Positions 49,588-58,446 of a stretch of 64,000 bases of DNA are shown here, piece by piece. The notes beneath the pieces are model-generated. The model was not told the origin of the DNA. It saw only the letters and a program-made list of their open reading frames with translations, and did no database searches. This stretch comes from Mycolicibacterium moriokaense (GTDB taxonomy: Bacteria; Actinomycetota; Actinomycetes; Mycobacteriales; Mycobacteriaceae): assembly GCF_010726085.1 (NCBI RefSeq), contig NZ_AP022560.1, forward strand, positions 4,216,001 to 4,280,000, given 5' to 3'. Every line of letters starts with the position of its first letter. Position 1 is the first letter of the stretch. Both the position numbers and the translations under genes were made by a program.

Positions 49588-51104
49588 TTCGACTCACCCT
49601 CCGTTGTGGTGGTTTCCGACTTCGTCAGGTCGAGGACCGCGAGATGCGCAAGCGCATCCTCTTCACTGACCTTGTGCGCCGAGCGGCGCCCAAAGATGTA
49701 CACGATGACGCCGAGGCCGACCATCATCAGTCCGATGCCGCCCGTCCACGTCATCCAGGTGCCCATGGACACGTCGATCCACGGGGTGACGAACGAGTAG
49801 TAGATGCCGCCCAGCGTGCCGATCGTGCCGACGATCACGGTCGCCCACACCCCGGTCATACCGCCGGGGATACGCCAGAACTGTTCGGTGGCATAGCGAT
49901 CGGCGTACTTCTTGCGCGCGATGATCACCGGGAACAGGAAGAAGAATCCGGAGATCAGCCAGACGACGCTGAGGCCGCCCTGGATGTAGATCGTGACGTT
50001 AGCCATGCTGCTCTGCGAGTACAGGGTCACCAGGATGATCGACGACAGCACGCCCTGGATGAGCACCGCGGTGACCGGGTTGCGGGTGCGCGGGTTCAGG
50101 TGCGTGAAGATGCGGGGTAGATGACGCTCCAGGCCGGAGACGAAGATCAGCCGGGAGTAGGCGACCTGGTATGTCGTCAGCGCGATGAACACGATGACGG
50201 CCAGCACCACGGCGGCGACCTCCATCAGGCCGGGGAACCCTGACTTGTCGAGGTTTGCGACGACGCCGACGACGGGATCGATCTCGTCGCCGGAGAGCAC
50301 CATCATCGTGCCGAGTGTGGTGAGCAGATAGATGGCGATCAGAGCCGCCGAGCCCCAGACGATCATCTTGGCGCCGCTCTTTCGCACCGAGAGGAACTCG
50401 GCACCCATGTTGTACGGGGTCTCGACGCCGAGCAGGTACAGCACCACGGTGCCGAACAGGAAGCCGGCGCCGGTGAAGTCGGGCACCAACGAGTCGTGCA
50501 GGCTGAACGGCGTGGCGGAGCCGTGACGCAGCGCGTAGATGAGCCCGCAGATGAAGACCGTCAGGGCCAGCACCCAGTAGACGACGAAGACCGTGTTCAT
50601 GATCCGTTGGTTGGCGGCCAGTTTCGCCAGCGCAAGCCCGATCACCGACCACAGCACCACGAGCTGAAGGATGATCGTCGTCGTCAGCCCCAGCTCGGCG
50701 TGGAATGCCAGGAGTAGGAACTGCAGCACGATGGCTGGCGACCCCGCGCCGTTGAGGATCACCGGTATCCACGACAGATAGCCGCCGATGTATCCCCAGG
50801 TCTCGCCCATGGTTCGGGTCGCCCAGATGTAGACACCGCCCTGGCCGGGCCACAGATTGCCCAGTTCGACGCAGGCCATACCGGCAGGCACCAGGAACAG
50901 TGCAATGCCGAGCGCCCACATCGGGATCGCCGTCCAGCCACCGGCCGCCATGACCGACGAACCGGTGATCCAGCAGATGATGAAGACATAGATCGCCGTC
51001 AGCCCGAAGGTGCTGAGCACCTTGGGTAACACCTGCTCGGGGATGAGCTCGGCGTTCAAGAGCTTGCCGTCGGACGGTCGGGCGGCTTCGAGTTCCTGAG
51101 TCAT
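49584..51104 (-). CDS. APC-superfamily amino acid/amine permease
   Basis: 506 residues with about twelve membrane segments (for example LSTFGLTAIYVFIICWITGS, WALGIALFLVPAGMACVELG, GGVYIWATRTMGETWGYIGG, and GVETPYNMGAEFLSVRKSGA). These match the APC family, whose members take up amino acids, polyamines or GABA. It is coupled to the amine oxidase downstream, so the cargo is probably an amine. ATG 51104 follows a GGGAG site; the ABC ATPase ends 23 bp upstream. Confidence 0.9.
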   Translation of the reverse strand: MTQELEAARPSDGKLLNAELIPEQVLPKVLSTFGLTAIYVFIICWITGSSVMAAGGWTAIPMWALGIALFLVPAGMACVELGNLWPGQGGVYIWATRTMGETWGYIGGYLSWIPVILNGAGSPAIVLQFLLLAFHAELGLTTTIILQLVVLWSVIGLALAKLAANQRIMNTVFVVYWVLALTVFICGLIYALRHGSATPFSLHDSLVPDFTGAGFLFGTVVLYLLGVETPYNMGAEFLSVRKSGAKMIVWGSAALIAIYLLTTLGTMMVLSGDEIDPVVGVVANLDKSGFPGLMEVAAVVLAVIVFIALTTYQVAYSRLIFVSGLERHLPRIFTHLNPRTRNPVTAVLIQGVLSSIILVTLYSQSSMANVTIYIQGGLSVVWLISGFFFLFPVIIARKKYADRYATEQFWRIPGGMTGVWATVIVGTIGTLGGIYYSFVTPWIDVSMGTWMTWTGGIGLMMVGLGVIVYIFGRRSAHKVSEEDALAHLAVLDLTKSETTTTEGESK

Positions 51105-51127
51105 CGCGGACTCCCAATCTCGTTGGA

Positions 51128-51850
51128 TCAGTTGATGATTTGTCCGTCTTTCATGCGGACAACACGGCTCGCTTCGTCGGCCACCGTGGGATCGTGAGTG
51201 CTGGCGACGACGGTGACGCCGAGGGTGGAACACAGATCGCGCAGCATCCGCACGACCGTCTCGCCGGTGCGATGGTCGAGGTTGGCCGTCGGTTCGTCGG
51301 CGAGTACGAGCGTCGGGCTGCTGATCAGTGCGCGCGCGATGGCGGTGCGCTGTTGCTCACCCCCGGACATCTTCGTGGGCTGATGGTGCACACGGTGGCT
51401 GAGCCCCACTAGGTCGAGTAGCTCCAACGCCCTGGCACGCAATGATTTTCGATCGTACGGTTCGAACATCAGGGGTAACTCGACGTTTTCCACCGCCGAC
51501 AGGAACGGGATCAGGTTGTAGCTCTGGAAGATGTAGCCGATCGTGTCGTGGCGCAGTGCCGCGAACTGGCTTTCGGTCAGCGTCGCCGTATCGCGTCCGG
51601 CGACCTTCACGGTGCCCTTGGTCGGCCGGTCCAGGCCGCCGATGATGTTCAGCAGCGTCGACTTTCCGCTGCCACTGGGGCCCATCAGACTTACGAACTC
51701 GCCGAGCGTCACCTGTAGTTCGGCCGCGACCAGCGCCTTGACGATCTCGTCGCCGAACTTGTGCAGCTTCCACACATCGCTGACCTCGATGACCAGCGGC
51801 GGCTCCGCCACCCCGCTGAGAACGTCCGCCCTGTCTTCCGTCGCGGTCAT
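51128..51850 (-). CDS. MacB/LolD-type ABC transporter ATPase
   Basis: 240 residues. Walker [21 protein letters not shown] (around 55-74), Q-loop [20 protein letters not shown] (around 105-124), signature [20 protein letters not shown] (around 158-177), Walker [17 protein letters not shown]. This is the LolD/MacB group that works with FtsX-type permeases, two of which are encoded directly upstream. Substrate unknown: export of a small molecule or lipid, or an efflux/mechanotransmission function. Confidence 0.92.
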   Translation of the reverse strand: MTATEDRADVLSGVAEPPLVIEVSDVWKLHKFGDEIVKALVAAELQVTLGEFVSLMGPSGSGKSTLLNIIGGLDRPTKGTVKVAGRDTATLTESQFAALRHDTIGYIFQSYNLIPFLSAVENVELPLMFEPYDRKSLRARALELLDLVGLSHRVHHQPTKMSGGEQQRTAIARALISSPTLVLADEPTANLDHRTGETVVRMLRDLCSTLGVTVVASTHDPTVADEASRVVRMKDGQIIN

Positions 51851-51854
51851 TCGG

Positions 51855-52421
51855 TCAACCTCCTGACGTCAGTGATCGGATGGGTGGCCGCGACGCCGCA
51901 TTCCACGTCGGGACGATGCTCGTGACAAGCGCGGCGACCACGCTGACGCCCACCGCGAGCGCCGCGCCCACGGCCAGGCCCGTCCCCGAGACCCCGGTTT
52001 CGAACAAGCCGACGGCACCGCAGACGATTCCGGTCGCAACGGCCAACACCACGCCGAGGAGCGCACCCGCCAAGGCGGCGATGACCGGCTCCACCAACAA
52101 CGCCGCCACCACGGGTTGGCGCGGGACGCCGGTGGCGCTGAGCACTCCCAGTTCCCTGGTTCGGTGGCCGACCGTGCGCGTGGTGGCAACGGCCACCTCG
52201 ACGACGCCGACCAACAGCACGGTGATCGCGATGAGTACCACCGCCCGGCCGATCTCGTCGGCGTGGCCGAGCGATGCGGACTGCGCGCGGATCCCCTCGG
52301 ACATCCCGAACACGATCACCACCAGGAAGGCGCCGGTCGCCGTTGTAATAGCCGGCAGCCACATCTCTCGGATGCGGCGGCGTGTCGCCAACCATCCGTA
52401 GGCCACCCCCATGCGCAGCAT
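51855..52421 (-). CDS. FtsX-like ABC permease, short form
   Basis: 188 residues, about half an ordinary FtsX/MacB permease. ATTATGAFLVVIVFGMSEGI, GRAVVLIAITVLLVGVVEVA, LAGALLGVVLAVATGIVCGA and LAVGVSVVAALVTSIVPTWN give four membrane segments with only a short periplasmic part between the first and second. ATRTVGHRTRELGVLSATGV (motif RxxElG) is the conserved coupling loop. It must work with the larger permease just upstream; stop and start share one base (TGATG). Confidence 0.83.
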   Translation of the reverse strand: MLRMGVAYGWLATRRRIREMWLPAITTATGAFLVVIVFGMSEGIRAQSASLGHADEIGRAVVLIAITVLLVGVVEVAVATTRTVGHRTRELGVLSATGVPRQPVVAALLVEPVIAALAGALLGVVLAVATGIVCGAVGLFETGVSGTGLAVGAALAVGVSVVAALVTSIVPTWNAASRPPIRSLTSGG

Positions 52422-53584
52422 CAGCGGTCCCCCAACAGTGCGACCGGCCGTTGCTGCAGTAGGCGGTGCACCGGGATCAGGGCGCAGACGATCGCCATCG
52501 CGGGCAGGAAGGCGGCCACCATCCCCGCCGCCTGCAGCCACGCCGTCGGCGTCGCGATGGAGGGAATCACCAGGGCGACAGCCGCTCCCGCAGCGAGCAC
52601 ACCGACCAGGTAGGCGACGATGAACACCACCATCGACTCGACGAGGAAGAAGTACAGCACCTCGTCGGCGAGGCCGATGCTGGACATGATGCCGAACTCA
52701 CGCCGTCGCTCCTGCACGGCGGCGAGGAAGGACGACACTGCGATCACGAACCCGAGGCCGAGGCCGATCGTCGAGATGAGGCCCAGCGTGGAACTGGTGA
52801 CCTGGCCGGAGAACAGTGCCGAGAATTTCTGTTCGAAGTCAAGCGGACCGGTGCCGCCGACGGTGTCATAGATCAGGCCGTGGCCGTTCGGATCGGGCAT
52901 GACGGAGGGATCCGCAGTCGTGTCGAGATCGACTGCGGCGCCGAATATCTGTGCCAGGTCGCGGCGCTTCTCGTCGCCTGGCGGGGCGAAGACGGTCCAC
53001 CAGCCGTTGTCACCGACAATCGAGTGGGCAAGTGGTGTCGCGACCCTGACCGATTGGCCCGTCCCTTCGACACGCACGATCAGGCTCTGCCCGCCGAGCT
53101 CCATCCTGTCGCCCGGCTGCACACCCAATCGCTCTGCTAATGCAGACCCCAAAACAGCTGTCCCGCTGGGTACTTCGTCATTGCCACGCAGCGACACCGA
53201 CTGCCCGTCGATCTGCGTCAGCCCGGAAAGCACTCGGGTCGCCGTCCAGCCCGGCGGGACGGTGAGCTCCGGCGCGGGACCGTCGGCGACCAACGCCTGC
53301 GCATCACTGTCGTAGTGCACCCCGGCCGCAGGCACCACCCACAGCTGCGCGCCACCGAGCACGTCGTCTACCGAATCCGCCCCGGTGATCGCGAAGCTGG
53401 CCGAAACGGTGCGCACGACGGTGACACATGCGATGGCCAGCGCAATCCCGAGTACGGACAGCACAAACCGTTCGGGACGTCGCCGGATGTTGGCCAACGC
53501 GAACCGGACCAGACACCCGAAGGTGTTTCCTTTTGAGGTGGCGATCGCCGGTGATCGAGAAGATGCGGACGCAATCGTCTCCAC
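52421..53584 (-). CDS. FtsX-like ABC permease with large periplasmic domain
   Basis: 387 residues. FALANIRRRPERFVLSVLGIALAIACV (first helix after an arginine-rich start), a periplasmic MacB-PCD-like domain (about 70-255, ending DFEQKFSALFSGQV), then three membrane helices including LGLISTIGLGLGFVIAVSSF and SMVVFIVAYLVGVLAAGAAV. QERRREFGIMSSIGLADEVL is the conserved cytoplasmic loop. It and the short permease appear to form an unequal heterodimer with the ATPase. GTG start; head of the amine-oxidase operon. Confidence 0.87.
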   Translation of the reverse strand: METIASASSRSPAIATSKGNTFGCLVRFALANIRRRPERFVLSVLGIALAIACVTVVRTVSASFAITGADSVDDVLGGAQLWVVPAAGVHYDSDAQALVADGPAPELTVPPGWTATRVLSGLTQIDGQSVSLRGNDEVPSGTAVLGSALAERLGVQPGDRMELGGQSLIVRVEGTGQSVRVATPLAHSIVGDNGWWTVFAPPGDEKRRDLAQIFGAAVDLDTTADPSVMPDPNGHGLIYDTVGGTGPLDFEQKFSALFSGQVTSSTLGLISTIGLGLGFVIAVSSFLAAVQERRREFGIMSSIGLADEVLYFFLVESMVVFIVAYLVGVLAAGAAVALVIPSIATPTAWLQAAGMVAAFLPAMAIVCALIPVHRLLQQRPVALLGDR

Positions 53585-53675
53585 AAGTAGAGATGGTCGG
53601 CCCGGAAAGTTTCACCCACCGCAGCGCGGAGTGTCTCCGTCGTTAACTAGGAGGGGTTCGGGTTACGGCGACGTG

Positions 53676-54446
53676 TCACGAGGATGCGCGGCGGCCGATC
53701 CCGGCCATCATCATCGGCGTGCCCAACCGAAGGTCTTGCTTGAACCGGGCAGACACCGCCTCGGCGTCCTCGGGTGTGACCAGTCCGGCGTTCACGAGGT
53801 CACCGCGAATGCTCTCGAAGGTCAACCGGAAGAAGTCGAAACCCGGTGAGTCGGAGTCGATGATGCGCACCCTGCCCTCGCCGCGGACCTCCGTGAAGCC
53901 CGCGTCGACGAGGTCGTTGATCACGCGTCCGCCGTAGTTCCGCTCGAACCCGGCCCGGGCCATGAAGTCCAGGATCGAGTCGGTGACCTTTCCGAGCTGC
54001 TCGTCGTCGTCGCCGAACCGGAAGGCGCTCCAGTCGTAGTCCTCGATGACGATCCAGCCGCCCGGCCGCAGGGCACTCGCCAACCGGTCGAGGATCTGTC
54101 GCCGCTCGGCGAGGTGTTCGAGGACAAGACGCGAATGGACCAGATCGAATTCGGCCTGCGGCAGCTCAGCATCGCGAATATCCATGCGGCGCACGGCAAT
54201 CGACTCGCTGGCCAGGTGTTCAACGAACCGGGTGTCGATGTCGACGGCAGTGACGTGAGCACCGCGGCCCGCCATCCACTCGACGAGCGCTCCACCGCCT
54301 GCGCCCACCTCGAGGCACTTCCAGCCGGGGCCGACGCCGAGATCGTCGAGCAGCACTCGACTGCCCGGATCCCACAGCGCCTCCATACCCGACAACCTCT
54401 CGCGCTCCTGCGCGAAACCCTGATCGAAGACGTAGTCACGAGTCAT
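53676..54446 (-). CDS. SAM-dependent methyltransferase, class I
   Basis: 256 residues. CLEVGAGGGALVEWMAGRGA (around 43-62) is motif I; VTAVDIDTRFVEHLASESI motif II, AEFDLVHSRLVLEHLAERRQ (around 98-117) motif III region, then ALRPGGWIVIEDYDW. Acceptor cannot be told. Overlaps the upstream amidase by ATGA. Confidence 0.85.
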   Translation of the reverse strand: MTRDYVFDQGFAQERERLSGMEALWDPGSRVLLDDLGVGPGWKCLEVGAGGGALVEWMAGRGAHVTAVDIDTRFVEHLASESIAVRRMDIRDAELPQAEFDLVHSRLVLEHLAERRQILDRLASALRPGGWIVIEDYDWSAFRFGDDDEQLGKVTDSILDFMARAGFERNYGGRVINDLVDAGFTEVRGEGRVRIIDSDSPGFDFFRLTFESIRGDLVNAGLVTPEDAEAVSARFKQDLRLGTPMMMAGIGRRASS

Positions 54447-55849
54447 CCCTGTATTCGCGCCCAGGGGCGCGCCTCCTCCAGTTCGTAGGCCAATTCCAGC
54501 AGTCGAGCTTCGCGTCCGCGCGTGCTCGACAACATCATGCCAACCGGAAGGCCGTTGGCCGATTCCGCGAGTGGCAGCGAGATCGCGGGATCGCCGGTCG
54601 CATTCTGCAGCGGGGTGAACGCCACCCAGTCGACGAGCCGTTCCATCACGGTGTCGAAGTCCTGCGTCGGGTCGAGGTGGCCGATCGGCGGGGTGACCTC
54701 GGCAAGCGTGGGCATCAGCAGGGCGTCGAATTCGGCACCCTGGCGTGCAGTGATGCGGTGTGACGCGGACAGCCTGCGGATGGCCAGCGGCAGCTTGTGG
54801 AGGTTACGAGCGGCCTTGCGTTCGAGTCCGAGTGTGATGTTGTCCAGACGCGTGCGGTCGAAGCTGGGTCCGAACATGCGCCGTCCGCCACGAACCACGG
54901 CGAACGCGAGGAACGACCAGTAGATCAGGAAGTCATCCGTGAAGCGGGCCGGCACCGGATTGTCGATCTCGGTGACGCGGTGGCCCAGTTCCTCGAGAAG
55001 CGCGGCCGTCTTCAGCGTCAACTCCCGGATCTCCGGGCTGGCGTCGCGGGAGATGGAGTGCGTGCAGACCCCTATGCGCAGTCGTTGCTTGCTCGGTTGC
55101 GCCACGTCGCCGATGGGCGCCAGCTTCGGATTGCGATACACACGCTCGGCTTCACGCAGGAATGCGGCCGTATCGCGTACCGATCGTGACACCACACCGT
55201 TGGCGACGAGGTGAAGCGGCATCTGAGCCGTCTCCCTATCCAGCGGCAGCCGCCCGCGGGTCGGCTTCAAACCGACTAATCCGTTGCAGGAGGCCGGGAT
55301 TCGAATCGATCCGCCGCCGTCGTTGACATGCGCCATCGGTACGACCCCGGCGGCGACGAACGCGGCCGACCCCGACGACGATGCACCCGCGGTGAAGTCT
55401 GTGTTCCACGGATTGCGCACCGGGCCGATCCGCGGGTGCTCGGCCGAACCGCTGAAGCCGAACTCCGACATCTGTGTCTTACCCAGCGGCACCAGACCCG
55501 TGCCGAGAAACACCCGCGCGAATGCTCCGTCGGTGGGCATGGGGCGTGGATCCCAGGCGTCGGTGCCCTGCATCGTCGGCCATCCCCGGACGGCAACGTT
55601 GTCCTTGATGAAGGTCGGCACGCCGTCGAAGTAGCCGCCGAACCCACGGGTCGCTCCCGCGCGGGCGCGCGCCCGGTCGTAGGCCTCGTGTGCCAGGCCG
55701 TTCAGCGCCGGGTTGACGGCTTCGGTGCGGGCGATCGCCGCTTCGACGAGTTCAGTTGGCGACACCCTGCCCGCCCGCAGGGCTTCGACGAGGCCGACGG
55801 CGTCCAGGTCGCCGAGGGCATCGTCGCCGAAGGCGTGAATTCGTTCCAT
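54443..55849 (-). CDS. Amidase (signature family), AmiC-like
   Basis: 468 residues. Ser-Ser-Lys triad: Lys in GVPTFIKDNVAVRGWP (around 81-96), cis-Ser in FTAGASSSGSAAFVAAG (around 154-165), nucleophile Ser in NDGGGSIRIPASCNGLVGLK (around 179-198). It hydrolyses amides to acid and ammonia. Position directly before tsf corresponds to Rv2888c (amiC) in M. tuberculosis. Transcribed with the methyltransferase downstream. Confidence 0.92.
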   Translation of the reverse strand: MERIHAFGDDALGDLDAVGLVEALRAGRVSPTELVEAAIARTEAVNPALNGLAHEAYDRARARAGATRGFGGYFDGVPTFIKDNVAVRGWPTMQGTDAWDPRPMPTDGAFARVFLGTGLVPLGKTQMSEFGFSGSAEHPRIGPVRNPWNTDFTAGASSSGSAAFVAAGVVPMAHVNDGGGSIRIPASCNGLVGLKPTRGRLPLDRETAQMPLHLVANGVVSRSVRDTAAFLREAERVYRNPKLAPIGDVAQPSKQRLRIGVCTHSISRDASPEIRELTLKTAALLEELGHRVTEIDNPVPARFTDDFLIYWSFLAFAVVRGGRRMFGPSFDRTRLDNITLGLERKAARNLHKLPLAIRRLSASHRITARQGAEFDALLMPTLAEVTPPIGHLDPTQDFDTVMERLVDWVAFTPLQNATGDPAISLPLAESANGLPVGMMLSSTRGREARLLELAYELEEARPWARIQG

Positions 55850-55900
55850 GTCCCGACGGTACCAAGTCGTACCAGATCGGTGGGCGAGCCGTGAAAATGA

Positions 55901-55928
55901 AAAGGCCCCCAGGAACCTGGGGGCCTTT
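55901..55928 (-). terminator. Terminator downstream of tsf
   Basis: Perfect 13-bp stem AAAGGCCCCCAGG / CCTGGGGGCCTTT around a 2-nt loop centre, between the end of tsf (55943) and the start of the amidase gene, followed by TTTCC/TTTCA on the two strands. Strong intrinsic-type terminator for rpsB-tsf and possibly insulation of the amidase promoter. Confidence 0.88.
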
Positions 55929-55942
55929 CCGCACGTGCGTTG

Positions 55943-56758
55943 TTACGCCTGGCCGACCTCGAAGCGGACGAACCGCGTGACGGTCACACCCGCCTCATCG
56001 AGCAGCGCCTTCACCGTCTTCTTGTTGTCGGACACCGACGGCTGATCCAGCAGCACGACGTCCTTGTAGAAACCGGTGACGCGGCCCTCGACGATCTTGG
56101 GCAGGGCCTGCTCGGGCTTGCCCTCGTTGCGCGCGGTCTCCTCGGCGATACGGCGCTCGTTGGCGACGATGTCCTCGGGCACGTCCTCACGCGTGAGGTA
56201 CTTGGCCTTCAGCGCCGCGATCTGCAGGGCCACGGCGTGCGCAGCCTCCTGGTTGGAGCCGGTGTACTCGACCAGCACGCCAACGGCGGGCGGCAGGTCG
56301 GCGGCGCGCTTGTGCAGGTACGTCTCGACGTTGCCGTCGAAGTAGGCGACGCGGCGCAGTTCGAGCTTCTCGCCGATCTTCGCCGACAGGTCGGCGATGG
56401 CCTGCTCGACGGTGGTGTCGCCGAGCTTGGCGGCCTTGAGCGCGTCGACGTCGGTTGCCTTCGCCGCCGCGGCAGCGGCGACGATCTGATCGGCAACGGC
56501 CTGGAACTCGGCGTTCTTCGCGACGAAGTCGGTCTCCGAGTTGAGCTCGATCAGCGCGCCGTCCTTCGCGGCGACCAGACCTTCTGCGGTCGCACGCTCG
56601 GCACGCTTGCCGACGTCCTTGGCGCCCTTGATGCGAAGCAGTTCGACGGCCTTGTCGAAATCGCCGTCGGCCTCGACCAGTGCGTTCTTGGAGTCGAGCA
56701 TGCCGGCACCGGTGAGCTCCCGAAGTCGCTTCACATCGGCAGCGGTGTAGTTCGCCAT
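55943..56758 (-). CDS. tsf: Elongation factor Ts
   Basis: 271 residues. [20 protein letters not shown] (around 9-28), [20 protein letters not shown] and the nucleotide-exchange signature [16 protein letters not shown] (around 80-96) are diagnostic; the C-terminal coiled part has [20 protein letters not shown]. It releases GDP from EF-Tu. Starts 12 bp after rpsB in the usual order. Confidence 0.98.
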   Translation of the reverse strand: MANYTAADVKRLRELTGAGMLDSKNALVEADGDFDKAVELLRIKGAKDVGKRAERATAEGLVAAKDGALIELNSETDFVAKNAEFQAVADQIVAAAAAAKATDVDALKAAKLGDTTVEQAIADLSAKIGEKLELRRVAYFDGNVETYLHKRAADLPPAVGVLVEYTGSNQEAAHAVALQIAALKAKYLTREDVPEDIVANERRIAEETARNEGKPEQALPKIVEGRVTGFYKDVVLLDQPSVSDNKKTVKALLDEAGVTVTRFVRFEVGQA

Positions 56759-56770
56759 TTCAGCCTTTCC

Positions 56771-57607
56771 CTACGAGTCTTGCGGGGTGTCGGTGGTGGG
56801 GGCCGCCTCGGCGACGCCGGCATCCGTCGATGCGGTCGCGCCTGCGAGCAGCTCCTGCTCCCACTCGGCGAGCGGCTCGGCGGCCTCGACCTCGGGCTTG
56901 TCGCCGTCACGGCCGGCGCCGGCACGGGCCTGCAGACCCTCGGCGACCGCGGAGGCCACCACCTTGGTCAGCAGCGCGGCCGAGCGGATCGCGTCATCGT
57001 TGCCCGGAATCGGGTAGTCGACGAGGTCGGGATCGCAGTTGGTGTCGAGGATCGCGATGATCGGGATGTTCAGCTTGCGAGCCTCCGCGACCGCGAGGTG
57101 CTCCTTGTTGGTGTCGACGACCCAGATCGCCGAGGGCACCTTCTGCATATCGCGGATACCGCCGAGCGATCGCTCGAGCTTGTTCTTCTCGCGGGTCAGC
57201 ATCAGGATTTCCTTCTTGGTGCGACCCTCGAAGCCACCGGTCTGCTCCATCGCCTCGAGTTCCTTCAGGCGCTGCAGGCGCTTGTGCACGGTGGAGAAGT
57301 TGGTGAGCATGCCGCCGAGCCAACGCTGGTTCACGTAGGGCATCCCGACGCGGGTCGCCTCTGCGGCGATCGACTCCTGGGCCTGCTTCTTGGTGCCGAC
57401 GAACATGATGCTGCCGCCATGGGCGACAGTCTCTTTCACGAATTCGTAGGCCTTATCGATGTACGTCAGCGTCTGCTGCAGATCGATGATGTAGATGCCA
57501 TTGCGGTCGGTGAAGATGAACCGCTTCATCTTGGGGTTCCAGCGACGGGTCTGGTGCCCGAAGTGGGTGCCGCTGTCGAGCAGCTGCTTCATGGTTACAA
57601 CAGCCAT
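56771..57607 (-). CDS. rpsB: 30S ribosomal protein S2
   Basis: 278 residues. [20 protein letters not shown] (around 6-25), [20 protein letters not shown] (around 68-87), [19 protein letters not shown] and [20 protein letters not shown] (around 195-214) are diagnostic. The acidic/alanine-rich C-terminus ([12 protein letters not shown]) is typical of actinobacteria. ATG 57607 is the standard N-terminus. Confidence 0.98.
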   Translation of the reverse strand: MAVVTMKQLLDSGTHFGHQTRRWNPKMKRFIFTDRNGIYIIDLQQTLTYIDKAYEFVKETVAHGGSIMFVGTKKQAQESIAAEATRVGMPYVNQRWLGGMLTNFSTVHKRLQRLKELEAMEQTGGFEGRTKKEILMLTREKNKLERSLGGIRDMQKVPSAIWVVDTNKEHLAVAEARKLNIPIIAILDTNCDPDLVDYPIPGNDDAIRSAALLTKVVASAVAEGLQARAGAGRDGDKPEVEAAEPLAEWEQELLAGATASTDAGVAEAAPTTDTPQDS

Positions 57608-57891
57608 GATGGGGCCATTTTCCTTTGTGTCGGTTGTCGTCCGGCGTCGGTTGATGCCGAACCCTGGTGCCTGCTGGGAATGCCAACCCGTCGCGAGACG
57701 GGACCGCTGGCATCCGGATATGACCTTGTGGAACCGGGTCATGGTGAGACACGCGAAGTCAGCCCGCGTGAGCGAGCTGCGGATAGGAGTTTACACGCTG
57801 CTCGGGGGTGCTTTTTCCACAGCGCCCCGACGGTCCACAGATTACAGCCGACGGCTGGCGCAACCGGCGGTCGTCGCGCTGAGCTGGACTT
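57608..57891. other. Divergent spacer between rpsB and the M23 gene
   Basis: About 284 bp without a credible gene. It must contain the promoters of both rpsB-tsf and the peptidase gene. No conserved dyad, riboswitch or convincing S2 autoregulatory hairpin was identified by eye. Confidence 0.5.
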
Positions 57892-58446
57892 ATGCGATGG
57901 ATCGTGGTGTTGGTGGCTGCAATTGCCCTCGCGGCGCCCGCCGAGGCCGACGGTGAGCGGCTGGATTGGCCGTTGCGGCCTCGACCTGCTGTGATGCGGG
58001 AGTTCGACGCGCCGTCACCGGACTGGAAGCCCGGCCACCGCGGTGTCGATCTCGCCGGAGTGCCAGGTCAGCCGGTATTCGCCGCGGCTGGCGGGACGGT
58101 GGTGTTCGCCGGCGAGCTGGCAGGACGGCCGGTGGTGTCGATCGCCCATCCCGGCGGATTGCGGACCAGCTATGAGCCCGTCCGGGCGTCGGTGCGGGTG
58201 GGCCAGCAGGTCGACGCGGGGACGGCCGTGGGCGAATTGGAACCCGGCCACGCCGGCTGCGGGGTAGCGGCCTGTCTGCACTGGGGCGCGATGTGGGGTC
58301 CGGCCTCGCGGGCCGACTACGTCGATCCGCTGGGTCTCGTCGCGACCACCCCGATCCGCCTGAAGCCGATTTGTGTGCGTTTAGGAGCGCTCACCGCTCC
58401 TCGATGCACACAAATCGCCGGAAATCAGGCGCGGGGGTGGGCCTGA
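57892..58446 (+). CDS. Secreted M23-family (LytM) peptidase-like protein
   Basis: 184 residues. Signal peptide [19 protein letters not shown] (cleavage after about 19). LytM core: [20 protein letters not shown] (around 43-62, with His and Asp zinc ligands), [20 protein letters not shown], and [12 protein letters not shown] near 130, where the usual His-x-His is Cys-Leu-His. Loss of the first His makes peptidase activity doubtful; the protein may bind peptidoglycan only. Corresponds in position to Rv2891. The final 20 residues are encoded by a nested inverted repeat and overlap xerC. Confidence 0.85.
   Translation: MRWIVVLVAAIALAAPAEADGERLDWPLRPRPAVMREFDAPSPDWKPGHRGVDLAGVPGQPVFAAAGGTVVFAGELAGRPVVSIAHPGGLRTSYEPVRASVRVGQQVDAGTAVGELEPGHAGCGVAACLHWGAMWGPASRADYVDPLGLVATTPIRLKPICVRLGALTAPRCTQIAGNQARGWA
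58368..58416. repeat. Nested inverted repeat at the M23/xerC convergent ends
   Basis: Outer arms GATTTGTGTGC (58368-58378) and GCACACAAATC (58406-58416) are exact complements; inside them AGGAGCG (58383-58389) pairs with CGCTCCT (58395-58401). The two-tier hairpin lies within the last codons of the M23 gene. Possibly a bidirectional terminator or a dispersed repeat. Confidence 0.75.

Noticed and set aside
57608..57891. S2-type autoregulatory leader before rpsB
   Set aside because: No conserved hairpin pattern could be recognised by eye; folding would be needed.
55940..57994. Long open frame (684 codons) on the + strand across tsf and rpsB
   Set aside because: It lies antisense to two unmistakable genes; such mirror frames are common in GC-rich DNA, and its predicted protein has no fold-like pattern.
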